64,000 bases of DNA. It comes from Homalodisca vitripennis. Lineage: Eukaryota > Arthropoda > Insecta > Hemiptera > Cicadellidae. The position numbers and the translations under genes were made by a program. The stretch spans positions 68,638,501 through 68,702,500 of the forward strand of contig NC_060215.1 of assembly GCF_021130785.1 (NCBI RefSeq), in the 5' to 3' direction. The notes below the pieces were generated by a model, which saw only the letters and a list, made by a program, of their open reading frames with translations, did not search any database and had not been told where the DNA came from. Below, in pieces: positions 26,560 through 37,851 of the stretch. Position 1 is the first letter of the stretch; every line of letters starts with the position of its first letter.

Positions 26560-27050
26560 AAAAGCTAAGTAACCACTCTTTGCACTTAGTCCTAAAAGGG
26601 CCTTTGCACTGCTTCCGAAGTGACAGGATATTCCGGATGGGTAAGGTTGGGGATGGGAGCTGCCTCCTGTCGAGATCTATGAGAGAGGATTGTGGGTATC
26701 ATATCTCCTAATAAGTTGAGCTAGCCCTGTATGAGTCTCTCCACTCCAAGCGAGCAAGTGTAACATGCCCTTATGTCTACGCTAGCAACTGCCTTTAATG
26801 GTTAGGGAACCCTATTAACTCCACAATAGAATAGACATATCAACAACCCTTATACTCCAATATCTTGACATTTGCAGTTAATAATGTATCACCACATGAC
26901 ATGTAATTTGGATTGCCTAGATTTAAGTGACACATCAGATTTGCTATACCCAATACGGGTTCAACTGGAAGGTATAAACCAGCTAGAAGTGAACCCTCCT
27001 TGGGGGTTGTAATAACTTGAAAAGTGTTCAAAAAATTAAAATCAAACAAC
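26560..27050. other. GC-richer unclassified block, probably repetitive
   Basis: Base composition is clearly higher in G and C than the flanks. It contains a 69-codon minus-strand frame (27049-26840) with PKEGSLLAGLYLPVEPVLGI that I do not recognise. There are no splice signals fitting dia. It might be part of an old transposon or SINE-like repeat. Confidence 0.3.
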
Positions 27051-27922
27051 AGACGATGTAAACACGATCACATAATTCAAAAACCAGCCAGCTGGTTCGT
27101 GAGAAAAAACAATTCTGGCAGTTCCCAGTTAGATTGTGATGAAATATATTGATTTTCTGCATCGTTTCAATGCTAGAAATCAATTGCTTGTATAATTCCT
27201 ATAACTAGTATGCAATTTGAATGATTAAAACCAGAAATTACTTACAAAATGTATGCTACTTGTTTCTATCAAGTGTAACGGAACGTACTAAGTACGACAC
27301 CGGCAGACATACTGGGAACGTAAAAATTCGTCAAAGGGTCGTCACAGGCACAAAGAGTAGTGATGCAATGACCATAGTGTGTATGTTGTAATGACACAAT
27401 GAGTATTCACAACACCAATAGTGTGGCTGAATAGCGTACTAATAGTTAATATATGAATAATGACAACTCAGTTACATATTATAGCCATTTTAACATTTAT
27501 GTATAGAGTTGGTCATGTTCTCAAAAATAAGTGTATCAATCTGCCAAGAGGAAATAGACTACACCTCTTCCTTCCTTATTTAATTTAATTTTAAATTCAT
27601 CTATTTCTTATCTTGGCTGGTTATAGTTATTTTTTACTAGGAGGTTAAATATATTCAGCACTCAAACTGCACATCTATTCAGAGCACAGCCATATATAAT
27701 ATATAGATTTTAAGTATGTATTTAATAAAATAAAGCAAATTTGGCCAGTAAATTCACTAATCAACACTAGCGTACTACTACTGTCAATGAACTGCAACGA
27801 GTGTTAGTAATAAATTCATTTTTTGACAATCCAGTCACTAGGATTGTTTCCATCGAAATCGTGGCCATTTGTTTTTTACCATTAATATTTTTATATTTGG
27901 AAATTAAGTTGTCTATTAATAT

Positions 27923-27923
<1 letters not shown>

Positions 27924-27972
<49 letters not shown>
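27924..27972. repeat. poly(T) run of 49
   Basis: Uninterrupted T on the plus strand. It could be the A tail of a minus-strand retroposed sequence ending here, but I could not identify a body or a target duplication. Confidence 0.9.
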
Positions 27973-27976
<4 letters not shown>

Positions 27977-28451
27977 GGTTGGAAACTTTACACCCGGGAA
28001 GAATATGAAATCTATAAACATTTTCAAAATAAAAACCCAAATTGTGTAATATTAAACGAAAAGTTCCAATTCAGTCCCCATTATATTTTTAACACAATCC
28101 TGATCCTCCGACACAAGAATACTTTTTTAACTACTGATAATCTTTTGAAAACTTTTTATTATAGTAATTACGTATAAATCATATATGTTTAGTTTAGGTT
28201 ACAGAGGGGCGACATACTGTAAAATATTTCTTGTGTTTATTAGTTAATGGTTTCATTTTTTCAGATCTTTTTCTTAATAATTTAGCCGTAACAAAATCAC
28301 TACTTTCTTTGCTGATAAATTTAATAATTTAAATCAAAGCAACACAAAAAAAACTCATAGTCATTTCATTATAGCCAACTCTTAAACTCAAGAAATAAGG
28401 TACAGTCGTTTTCTTGACGTCCAATGACAACATTGAATGTATTGCCAAATA

Positions 28452-29213
28452 CAAGGTGTGTCCAAAGAGTATCCGACCTTGACTTCTGGCATGAACTGAC
28501 GTTACTCGGCAGCAACGGCAATCTGGTCCCCTTCAAAGTACTCCCCTCCACAAGCCACTACCTTATTCCAACGCTCCTCCCACTTCCGGAAACACTCCTT
28601 AAATTCATTTTGCTGAATGGCTAACAGGTCCTTCGTCGCATTTTGTTTTATTTGTTCAACATCGTCAAATCTTTTTCCTTTCAAAGGAACTTTTAATTTT
28701 GGAAATAGCCAGAAGTCACAAGGAGCTATGTCAGGACTGTAAGGAGGCTGTCATAGTTGGTTGATGTCGTGTTTGGCCAAAACATGCTGAATAAGATTTG
28801 AGGAATGAGCTGGCGCGTTGTCGTGGTGCAGGATCCAGTCACGGCTTGTCTACAGTTCAGGTCGTTTCCTTCGCACTGCATCTCGTAGCCGCCTTAGGAC
28901 CTCAAGATAATACTCCTTATTCACCGTCTGGCCTCTTGGAGCATATTCGTGATGATACTCTTGATTTGTGTATCGCCCATAGACACGTCACCATACACTT
29001 TTCGTATCATAGTAATCGTCATAGTAAAAGTTTTTGGCAAAATTTAATGCAAATGCGCTGCTCAGCACGTTCAGTCATATTGAAATGCGACACACTGAGT
29101 GACCGGATCGTATTCAATGCCTAATTTGGGAAGGAGTAGGCTCGCCCCTCCACTCCAATAACCGGTTCGAGCCGGTCGGTTACACCGGTCGAATACTTTT
29201 TGGATAGACCTTG
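28452..29213 (-). mobile_element. internally deleted mariner, 762 bp
   Basis: Terminal inverted repeats are caaggtgtgtccaaagagta (left) and the complement of the right end caaggtctatccaaaaagta, each followed by t(c/t)cgacc and flanked by TA (28450-28451 and 29214-29215). The minus strand reads the catalytic half of a mariner transposase: APRGQTVNKEYYLEVLRRLR, ILHHDNAPAHSS, PPYSPDIAPCDFWLFPKLK and the C-terminus ECFRKWEERWNKVVACGGEY. The second and third catalytic Asp are 34 residues apart (DD34D). In-frame stops and loss of the HTH half make it non-autonomous. Confidence 0.85.
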
Positions 29214-30414
29214 TAGATCTTGGAGGCAGTTTTTCTAGAAAAATTTGAAACTAATTTTGTAAAGGATGTAAATTTCTGAAAAGGCTGACTGTATTAATAG
29301 GGCATCAAGTAAAACCAAACACATTGATAAAAATACCAGCCTTTAAAATAATTCAACTCATCTGGTTCAAAAAGTGTATTTTGAATGACAAACACATGCA
29401 ATTGGTCTATTTTTCTTCATTACTACAAATTTTAAAATGAATTTTATTTTGAATTCACAGACAGCATGATAATAACATGCAACCAAAACTACACCAGGGT
29501 TCACTCCATGCACATGTAATATTAAATCTTTGAAATAGGTACATACAAGTATATTTCCATTTCTATATCCTTTGAAAAAAGTATTTTGACTATTTAAAAT
29601 GCATAGGAGATGATTCATCACATTTTAATATGATGATAATCTTTTACATCTATATGAAATGCGATCCTTGAATAACTCATTCTTCAGAAGTCAGACCTGG
29701 AGCAAAATGATGCAGACCTATTAAATACATTTGAAAATTATAAGGCATAAAACTTGTTTGATAAGAACAAAGCACTGCAATTCAATCAATAATATGTATA
29801 TTCATAACCTCAAAACTGTAATATAATAAAACAAAGCCCTTTTCTATTTTATTCTATTCTATATTTATCTAAATTATTGTGTGATTTAGAATGAAACTTT
29901 GTAATAATAATCAAATGTATTTTTGCATATGTGTTAAATTGAATTGAACTGAAAGATTAAGGTTGTAATGAATTTATATACAGCTTTCCTTCTTTATATT
30001 CTTACACTTTGTAACTATAGCTATTAATGATAAGATATTATTCATCACAAATTATTGAGACCTGAGTTTGTTTGTATGTAATCTATTGTGATTAATAAAG
30101 CATGTAATAAACTACACAAGAACTATGTCACTGCGTAATACAAGAGACTTGAAGTTTCCACATCATTACAGTGCTGCTAATTGCTGCTTGCCTATGTGAA
30201 TGGCCCACTGACCCCATTACAGCATTAACAGTGTCCACTTCTCTAGCTATTGTACTACATGCATTACTGACTGGGCATTTGATTGTGTCAGCAATTCTCT
30301 AGCTATTAAGGGTGGCCACTCACAACCTCTTTTCAAATTCCCAATTAGATTTCTCATTATCTAGTTCTATTTTCAAACCGAATAGATAACTGTAATACTG
30401 TATTTAACACTTAC

Positions 30415-30688
30415 GCCAAGTGCAACGATGACGTTTTATCGTCACTAGCAGTATTTGCAAGAAATGCTACAAATCTGCGGTGCTCTACTATTTCGTTGCT
30501 AGCGATATGCGAGATATTCAGTGCCGATTTATTGCTATCACCTATTTTAAGCTCCTTAGTTATCTCTGAGTCTTTCGATTTGTCGACATAACATTGTGTA
30601 TACCTAATAACTTTCCTTTCTTCAATACAGAAAATACATGTATCCAATTTGGAAATACAAAGATAACAAATAATTACCAACACAGCGC
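30415..30688 (-). other. orphan ORF ending in a donor-like site
   Basis: A 90-codon minus-strand frame runs from just after a TAG to TTGGC|gtaagtg, a near-perfect 5' splice site. Its translation is hydrophilic and protein-like (YVDKSKDSEITKELKIGDSN, then EIVEHRRFVAFLANTASDDK). It has no in-frame ATG. Its end phase (2) does not match the dia exons on either side, so it is not a simple cassette exon of dia. It might be an exon of a nested gene, a TE fragment or chance. No family recognised. Confidence 0.25.
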
Positions 30689-32052
30689 TACCGTGGGGCA
30701 GACTGCAGCCCTGTATTGCGGGTCAGAGGTCTAGCGGTGGATGAACTATGGTACGAGACAATGATTTCGCGTACACAAGGTTCAGTACCATCAACAAATA
30801 AACCAAATACTTTTATCTGAACTCTACTTAATTGATTTATCTTTTGCGGGGGATGGGGAAGCCTAAGAATACCACATTACTTCAAAGGGACTTGTGGAGA
30901 TTCAGGGAAATGAATATATTTAAAATTCTAAGTCATTTCTCCATTTAAGTAATAGAAATGGTAGGTTATAAAATGAGCTTCCAGAATATATTACATTAAC
31001 ATAAAAATTTATGAATGTATATTTATAGAGTATATATTTATTTACAACTATGCAGAGTACGATGTACGGATAAAATAAAAATTAGCGATCGTTTGTTTAC
31101 TATCGAGGAGCTAAAATCAGAACAGTAGATACGCTAGCGTTGACAAATTTAGACACAGAAAAAACGAACTTCAATTAAAATATTTATTTATAAATCACGC
31201 TATCCTGTTGCTATATATTTCTTAATAGTTTTATACACAACGAACTACAAAAACATTTGTCACCAATCGGTAATTTGCGTACTGCCGATCGTTTTTGTCC
31301 ACAAATAGACAGTGCAGACTCTCGAAGATGCGCCAAAATAAATATAAAAAATACTAATTATAGCTAAAATATTATTTGTTAACTTAAAGTAGTTTGTTAC
31401 TTTGGTTATCTATCTACATTTTTCATGCGGAAAGTGCAAAAATGTTTTAGCAAGACTTATTTTTGGATTCAAGATTTATCTTCTCCATAGTAATGTTGTG
31501 AAATCATAATATTTCAAGCATAGTTAAGCACTTCTATTGGTATTGGAATCGAGTGAAAAGAGCCACAGTGTCAAGTATCAGAAACGATCCATCTCTAGTA
31601 CAATTTCTAGGGACATTATAAAAATTTACGCTTATCCACACATGTTTCCTGGAGTCAGAAATTCATGCATAATGCACGCTTTTCCAGATTCTCATTGTTG
31701 GTAGTAGCCCTGGTTAGAGCCCCGTGAAAGTATCGTGGCTCCAAATATATCTCACTAATAACGGCCGACCATGCGTCTGAAGAATGCATCAGTATCGTTA
31801 GATTATAGTCAAGGACTACAAAACAACATGAAATAAAGATCCTCATGCATGTTGGACTATTTGGTTTGAACAGTTCGAGTCGTCTAAACGATCGTCACAT
31901 GTGTGTAGAAGTCGTTCCGGTAAATAGTTGATGGAGAACTGACAGGATTTTCAGCCGTCATCCAACCAATGCCGCTCTGACGACGAAAACTGATGAGCAT
32001 GGTTGATTTGATCGGCTGGCCATCTGCCGTTTGTAGACTGGCAACAACATTA

Positions 32053-32403
32053 AGTTGCGTTTACACTGGCAAGTAAAGTTGCGAGAGAATTTGCACAACT
32101 ACTGTAGCATAATGTGAACAAGATAAGCAATTTTACTCACGAGAACTGTCACAAGTACTTGCTACAGTTGTATCGCTGGTTGTTCCGAGAGTCGATATGA
32201 AGTCTGTTCACACACGGCAGTGAGATCTCGGCAATGTTTATAATTTTAATTTTAATAACCGACACTGTTCTCCAGTTCTTATAACCAACTGTCCGACACT
32301 GGTTGCAGCAGTGATCACTAGAGCTCTTGCGCCCGTTTAGATTAGTGATTTTTATAGTCGGAAACAAAACTTGCACCATTTTTTGCCAGTGTAAACTCAG
32401 TTC
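32053..32403. mobile_element. MITE-like element with GTTTACACTGGCAA ends
   Basis: The left end contains gtttacactggcaag and the complement of the right end contains gtttacactggcaaaa, facing inward about 350 bp apart. The interior is GC-richer than its surroundings and has no transposase. Exact termini and target duplication are unclear, so the superfamily is not assigned. Confidence 0.55.
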
Positions 32404-32696
32404 AGTCGAGATTTGGACGTGACCGTAATATCAAAACATAACATCACTTTCTTTGCTTTATCCTATGTAATTTGATGACAGTCAGAACATTTGTGAGGAG
32501 CTTGTAGACCAACAGAGGTCTCAGCCACGATACGAGTGGTAAGCTGTGAGCGCTGGATTGAGTGGTGACTTGAAGTTTAATGATTGTGTTGTACATATAG
32601 GGAACAATCGACACTAGCCATGGCAGATGTGAGTGGTGGGACAGTATCACACTATAGCACTTATCTGCCGCCAATTCTAGACATTAAACATTTCTC

Positions 32697-34481
32697 TTGC
32701 CACTCCCCCCTCAGCTCTTTCATCAGTCCACTAAATCATTGTGGAGTAAAATTAAAGACCTTGGTGTGGGAAAATCCAATATCAGTCCACCTGTTCCATT
32801 TGACCTCAATATTATAAATGATTACTTTATTAATATCCCTGTTAATATATCTGCAGCTAGCGATTATTTTGCTGAGCTGGAGGCTGCTCCTCAGGAAGCT
32901 GCTGGCCGCCAGTTTTCTTTCACACCTGTGAGTGAGGCTGATGTGCTTGCTGCTTTTACGAGGATGACCAGCAACGCAGTTGGGGCTGACAACATACCTT
33001 TGCGCTTTCTAAAAGATACATTGCCAATCACCCTTCCTGTTTTAGTAGTCATTTTCAATTATTCTTTAAATTCATCTGTCTTTCCCTTAACCTGGAAGCA
33101 TGCTTTAGTTCGTCCGTTGAGAAAAGTGTCTAATCCGCAATCCCCTTCTGACCTACGTCCAATCAGTATTCTCCCTTGTCTCTCCAAATGCCTTGAAAGA
33201 GTGGTACATCAACAAATTTCATCTTATCTGAATACCTATACCATCTTGTCTAAATGGCAGTCTGGATTCAGGCCTAATCACAGCACCACCACAACCCTAA
33301 TTAAAATTACTGATGATATCAGATTGGCAATGGACAAGAGACTAATCACCATTTTACTGCTTTTTGACTTTTCCAAAGCCTTTGACTGTGTTTATTACCC
33401 CCTTCTCCTCATCAAATTGAAGAAGTATGGTTTCTCCGATGGGTGTGTTAACTGGGTCAAATCGTATCTTACTGGGCGACAGCAATGTGTCAAAGAAGGG
33501 GAAACAATATCGGAATGGAAAACCGTAACACGGGGTGTTCCACAGGGCTCTGTTCTTGGGCCCCTATTGTTCTCACTTTACATTAATGACGTCACATCTA
33601 TTATAAGGCACTCTAAGTTTCATCTTTATGCCGATGATTTACAAATTTACGTACACTGTTCGCCTGATGAACTGAACACGTTTATGGTTCTGCTCAATCA
33701 CGACATTGAATCAATTGCTTGTTGGGCAAATAAACATGGGCTGAAATTAAATGAAGACAAAACGCAGGCAATGGTATTGGGAAACCCAAGACTGATCGAC
33801 CGTTTGGACTTCAACGTTGCACCAAAACTGAAACTCAATAACCACGTACTAAATTTTCAAAACAAACTGAAAAACCTTGGTCTTACTATGAGCTCAAGTC
33901 TTAAGTGGAGTGACCAGGTTACGGTAACGTGTAATAGAATATTTGCTGGCATTCACAGTTTAAAGCGTTTTGCTTTATATCTACCGTTCAGTGTCAAGGT
34001 TATGCTGGTTAAAACTCTCATACTGCCACACTTCAACTACTGTGACGCTGTGATCAGTGACATGACTGTTGAGCTTTCGGACAGGCTTCAACGTGCTCAA
34101 AACTATTGTATCAGATTTATTTTCAATCTCAGACGTTATGAGCATGTGACTCCATTTTTCAAACAGCTATCGCTTCTGAAACTTCAACAACTTCGCCAAC
34201 TTCACATTCTTTCAACTCTACATTCAGTTATCAAAAACAAGTCACCTGTTTACCTGTCCGAACATTTCAAATTTATTTCCGATATAAGTGAGCGACCTAC
34301 GAGAAGGGGATCCACCTTACTGTCAATTCCTGTTCATCGATCGAACTTCTTCAGTAAGTCGTTCACTGTTCAGGCATGTCGCCTCTGGAACTCTCTTCCT
34401 GATGATATACGTATTATAGAGGGCCGAGCTCGTTTTGGGGCAAAGGTCAAGGACTTGTTGCTGGCCGGTCTGTGGGGGTGA
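32697..34481 (+). pseudogene. LINE reverse transcriptase, open but 5'-truncated
   Basis: About 595 codons without a stop. Motifs in order: an N-terminal palm entry (AVGADNIPLRFLKDTLP), SDLRPISILPCLSKCLE, WQSGFRPNHSTTTTLIK, LLFDFSKAFDCV, RGVPQGSVLGPLLFSLYIND, the YADD catalytic box (codons 33627-33638) and a C-terminal region ending with RPTRRGSTLLSIP and WNSLPDD. The first codon of the open frame is TTG at the insertion junction; no ATG precedes it, because the 5' end was lost on insertion. RT copies element RNA into the nicked target. The unbroken frame implies a recent insertion compared with other TEs here. Confidence 0.85.
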
Positions 34482-34827
34482 CGGGTGGCGGTGCTCGTGG
34501 CGTGCTTGTGGTCGGGCTGTGTGTTTGAGAGAATGAATGTAGTAATAACGAGAAATTCTTTAAAAAGTAATCTGTTAATTTAAGTTTTAATTTAACTTTG
34601 TTTGAATTTTTCTACATATTAAGCTGATAAATTTTATTTTTAATTATTAAATAGTATGTATATATTTTGGTTAATTTTTAAGCATTTATTTTAATTTAAA
34701 ATTTGTTATTAGTTAAGATCTTTCACTGTACATATATCTGTATATTATGTGAGGTTGAGTGGTAGAGAGGGCTAAATAGCCCTAACTCCGCCTCTTAAAT
34801 AAAGGCATATTTCATTTCATTTCATTT
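32699..34827 (+). mobile_element. 5'-truncated LINE with open RT frame
   Basis: A LINE copy with the RT and C-terminal part but no endonuclease or ORF1. The 3' end has AATAAA, then ggcat and a tail of about four ATTTC units. The ten bases catttctctt occur both just before the 5' end (32689-32698) and at the end of the tail (34828-34837), a plausible target-site duplication. The overlap with the tail repeat makes the exact right edge uncertain. Tail microsatellites at the 3' end are typical of CR1/L2-like LINEs. Confidence 0.75.
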
Positions 34828-34834
34828 CATTTCT
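34808..34834 (+). repeat. ATTTC tandem tail of the LINE
   Basis: About four to five copies of ATTTC directly after the AATAAA-containing 3' end of the LINE. Confidence 0.8.
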
Positions 34835-35261
34835 CTTTCTGTCACTGCTGTGCAACAGGACACAAACGCTCCAACAAGTCGGTTTGAAACGTCGCATAAG
34901 TCGGTCTCCATTCACAGTTTCACGAACCACGCGTAAATACAATGTTTCGAGATTAATCAGTTCTTGATTCAAGAAGCTGTCAAATTATATCTTGATTTTA
35001 TACGTTCTTGGAGACGAAAAAATTGTTTTTAAAATTTTTCCAGTTCTCAGGAAAATTCCCGGCCAGTTGGGTGGCCACACTGCTATTTTACTAAACATAT
35101 CACAGATTGAGCACTTGGTTGAGTTATTGGTTTAAATATAATTTTCTAAATAATCATGATATACAACAATTATATACAACATATTGTATATTAACTACAC
35201 AATGTAATTTTTAATATAGACCCTTATAAAACTGCCTGCCAATAACGAGTTAAAGAACCAT

Positions 35262-35483
35262 AAGGTAAACAGTTGGTAATGCCTATGGCCGAGCACTCAA
35301 ACTTTGGATCTGAGTTAGAGACAGACCAGGTTAAAATCCTTGTGACCATAGTACTTAATAGTAGTACCATCATCCTTGTAATGTATTAACTCTCCCCTTT
35401 ATTTAGTTTGATAAGATCCTTGCACAGGCCAGTTGCTGACTAGGATGGGCAGAATAAGGCTTAAAAGGAATCACGCTCTCCTT
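35262..35483 (+). mobile_element. possible tRNA-derived SINE
   Basis: The segment has an A-box-like word tggccgagcac (35286-35296) and a B-box-like word ggttaaaatcc (35329-35339, nine of eleven bases of the consensus) at a tRNA-like distance. A non-tRNA body of about 130 bp follows, then an A-rich run. This layout is that of a SINE transcribed by RNA polymerase III. No target duplication was defined. Confidence 0.5.
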
Positions 35484-35695
35484 AAAAAAATATATAAAAA
35501 AACTTTTTTTGTACATAAAAATAACTTCCAAAAATATATAACAAAACCTTCTTTAATATATATGTAAAACACCATTAAAATATACATATATATGTAAATC
35601 CATAAAAAATATATTTGTAAAACTATTAAAAAATATATAAAAAAACATTAATAGATATATATAAAAAAAACCTTCAAATACCTCTGAAAAATATA
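35484..35695. repeat. A/T-rich degenerate tandem repeat
   Basis: Repeated variants of aaaatatataaaaaaac, spaced irregularly at 25-45 bp, directly after the SINE-like body. They may be its expanded tail. Confidence 0.6.
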
Positions 35696-36287
35696 ACACA
35701 GATGTGGAGCAACTGAATATACACTGTAGTAGAGAATCATGATTTCATTCCAGGTGATTGAACTGGCGAGTCATCAGGTTCTGAATTGGGTTCTGAATTG
35801 ACAAGAATTGAGATTGTTATTTATATTCATAATTTGTTATATCTAATTAACTAGGAAAACAAGTAACAACATTAGAAAACCGTCCAGATAATGAAATATC
35901 ACATACACTCACTGCTTCCACAGCCAATGTTGTATTATATAAAAATTTGTTCTTAAAAGATGATATATTTTACACTGAAGACAAATATTTTTTTTAACAA
36001 AATATAAAATTTAAGACAAATTTAAAGCAGCTGTAGATATTAATTAGTTGAGTGAAGAAAAAATATCCTGGAGCAGGAAATCCAATTAACAGAAAACTCA
36101 AAACATAATTTTCTGAATGAAATGTTTATAAATCTGCTAATCATGAGAATATATACTTTTCTTTGAAAGTGTGGATCATTAATTTAGTAACAAGAGAAAA
36201 TAAGCTTAAGGTTAGAATCCTAGAAGACAGACACATAGATGAAAAATGAATATGAGCTTTTAGTTAAGATCTCTAACCTAGAAATTA

Positions 36288-36790
36288 CAGTAGTCCCTCA
36301 CTAATCTGACCCAATTCTGACAAGATATGTGTCGGATTGGTCAAAAAAAGCTGGATTACTAGAGTTTAATTGGAAAAAAACACATTTGAATCACATAATA
36401 GAATGTCTTGTTACTCAAAAATCAATTCTTACCATAAAGATGTACAAGATGTAAAGATGTGAATTCCATAACGTTTTTTAAATTTTTTAACCAATCTTTG
36501 CTACCCTAAAAATTGTTTTTTTTTTGTTATTTCTTTATAAAAATATTTAGCATTTTCTTGTTTAATCTCTCCTGCCAATAGTGTATGTCTGTTTCTTTCC
36601 AGTACAAACCAGGCACTAAGACATTCTTCTACATGTGGATTCTCACCAGTTTTCCATTTAGTCCAAAGATCGTCATTTTCTTTGATAAAGGCTTTAAATT
36701 TTTCTTAGTTTTTCTTGATATTATAAGTGGTTTCTAGCACTTTATTAGTGTTTGTCTATTGTCTATTTTTAATTAAAGTTAAGAGTTTTA
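36288..36790 (-). mobile_element. pogo/Tigger-like transposase remnant
   Basis: The lower-coordinate end reads CAGTAGTCCCTCACTAATCTG after a TA, a pogo/Tigger-type terminus. Inside, the minus strand encodes IKENDDLWTKWKTGENPHVE, then CLSAWFVLERNRHTLLAGEI, resembling the CENP-B/Tc5-type HTH region of pogo transposases (a 'xxLxxWFxxxRxxxxxIxGxxIxxxA' pattern). The DDE domain and the other terminus are missing. Confidence 0.6.
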
Positions 36791-37604
36791 AGTTTTTGTA
36801 TTTTTAAAGTGAACTAATAAAAAGTAATAACAATGCTGATTCCAATATCAGATAATATTTCAAAACAGATAATATTTTCAAACCACAATTAGAAGTCACA
36901 GTACAGTACAATAATAACATCTTTAATAACAACAAAATATACAAGTTACATTAACTAATAACAGAATAATAACACCACAATTAGCTTTTGGGTTGCTTCT
37001 GTTGGTTGTGTTAAAACCAATTAACAAAGAAAAACTTTAACCTCAAAACAATTACTTTGAATAATTAGATAAAAAATAACAATCAATGAAAAATTTGCCA
37101 TATCGAAAATATCGAGTATTGTACAACAACTGCAAAATAACAATTCAAACAGCAACAAACAATTACCAAATGTCATCTATAAATAACAGAATTACACTAT
37201 ATACAGTCAACAGTGTTAAAAATTATACTAAATCAATAACCATCCTCAAAAGGAATAACAATCAATAATAAAGGTTCAATATACTCAGTATAAAAAATAA
37301 ATAACTGAACGTAAGAATTATAAATCTATAGGCTTCAATGTGGCTTGAAAATGATTCATTCTGGATATATGAATTTGTCATTGGATTTAGGTAAGATAAA
37401 GAATATTATACTATAACAGAAAGTGAAATCAGGAGCCTGAGCTGAATTCTTAAAATTATTCAAACATTTGAGTTTTAAGTCAATCCTGCACTGTCTGTTT
37501 AAAGCCAGTTCAGTCAGATTAATTGAACCCAGATAATTGGGAAACGTGTACAAATCAATTGGCCAAAATAGAAAAAATCTGTATTAGCAGAATGAGAAAC
37601 TTAC

Positions 37605-37851
37605 CACCATCAACTCGAGGTCGCTGCTGCCTTTTCCGGCGCTGGTCTCTACTGAAAGCTGACCCTGTCTGTAATGCTTCCAAGAGGCTATCCATAACTC
37701 CTTCTTGGTTACCATCCTTTGTCATGTCAACCAAGGCTCTTTTCCTCTCAGCTCGCAATGCTCTATCCATCTCATCCTTCTCTCTTGCTTCTCGTGCACG
37801 GCGAGACTTCTCTTCAGCTTCTCTTGCTAGAACATTCTGCTTGTGTGCTTG
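37605..37851 (-). CDS. dia: diaphanous formin, charged linker and DAD exon 7 of 9
   Basis: This exon is 247 bp, phase 0 at its start and phase 1 at its end. The acceptor is ttattgcag; the donor is GTG|gtaagt. The first half is a highly charged helix (AREAEEKSRRAREAREKDEM and onward). The second half carries the diaphanous autoregulatory domain: GVMDSLLEALQTGSAF, followed by the basic patch RRKRQQRPR. In characterised Dia proteins the amphipathic MDxLLxxL helix plus the basic patch binds the N-terminal DID and keeps the formin closed until Rho-GTP binds. Both elements are intact here. If the donor were not used, translation would run into GGKFLILLIQIFSILAN and stop, giving an alternative C-terminus directly after the DAD. 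Confidence 0.96.

Larger units (their letters stand above)
24989..37604 (-). other. dia intron 7 (12.6 kb)
   Basis: Separates the DAD exon from the Arg/Ser tail exon. It has accumulated a pogo-like MITE, a GC-richer unclassified block, a poly(T) run, a deleted mariner, an orphan ORF, a MITE-like element, a LINE with a long RT frame, a SINE-like unit and a pogo-like transposase remnant. Stretches 24989-26050, 29214-30414, 30689-32050, 34838-35260, 35700-36287 and 36800-37604 show nothing further. Confidence 0.85.

Noticed and set aside
26840..27049. 69-codon minus-strand ORF as a dia or host exon
   Set aside because: No donor or acceptor in the right phase, no recognised domain, and it lies in a repeat-like GC-richer block.
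28798..29124. 108-codon plus-strand ORF
   Set aside because: It is the antisense shadow of the deleted mariner transposase on the minus strand.
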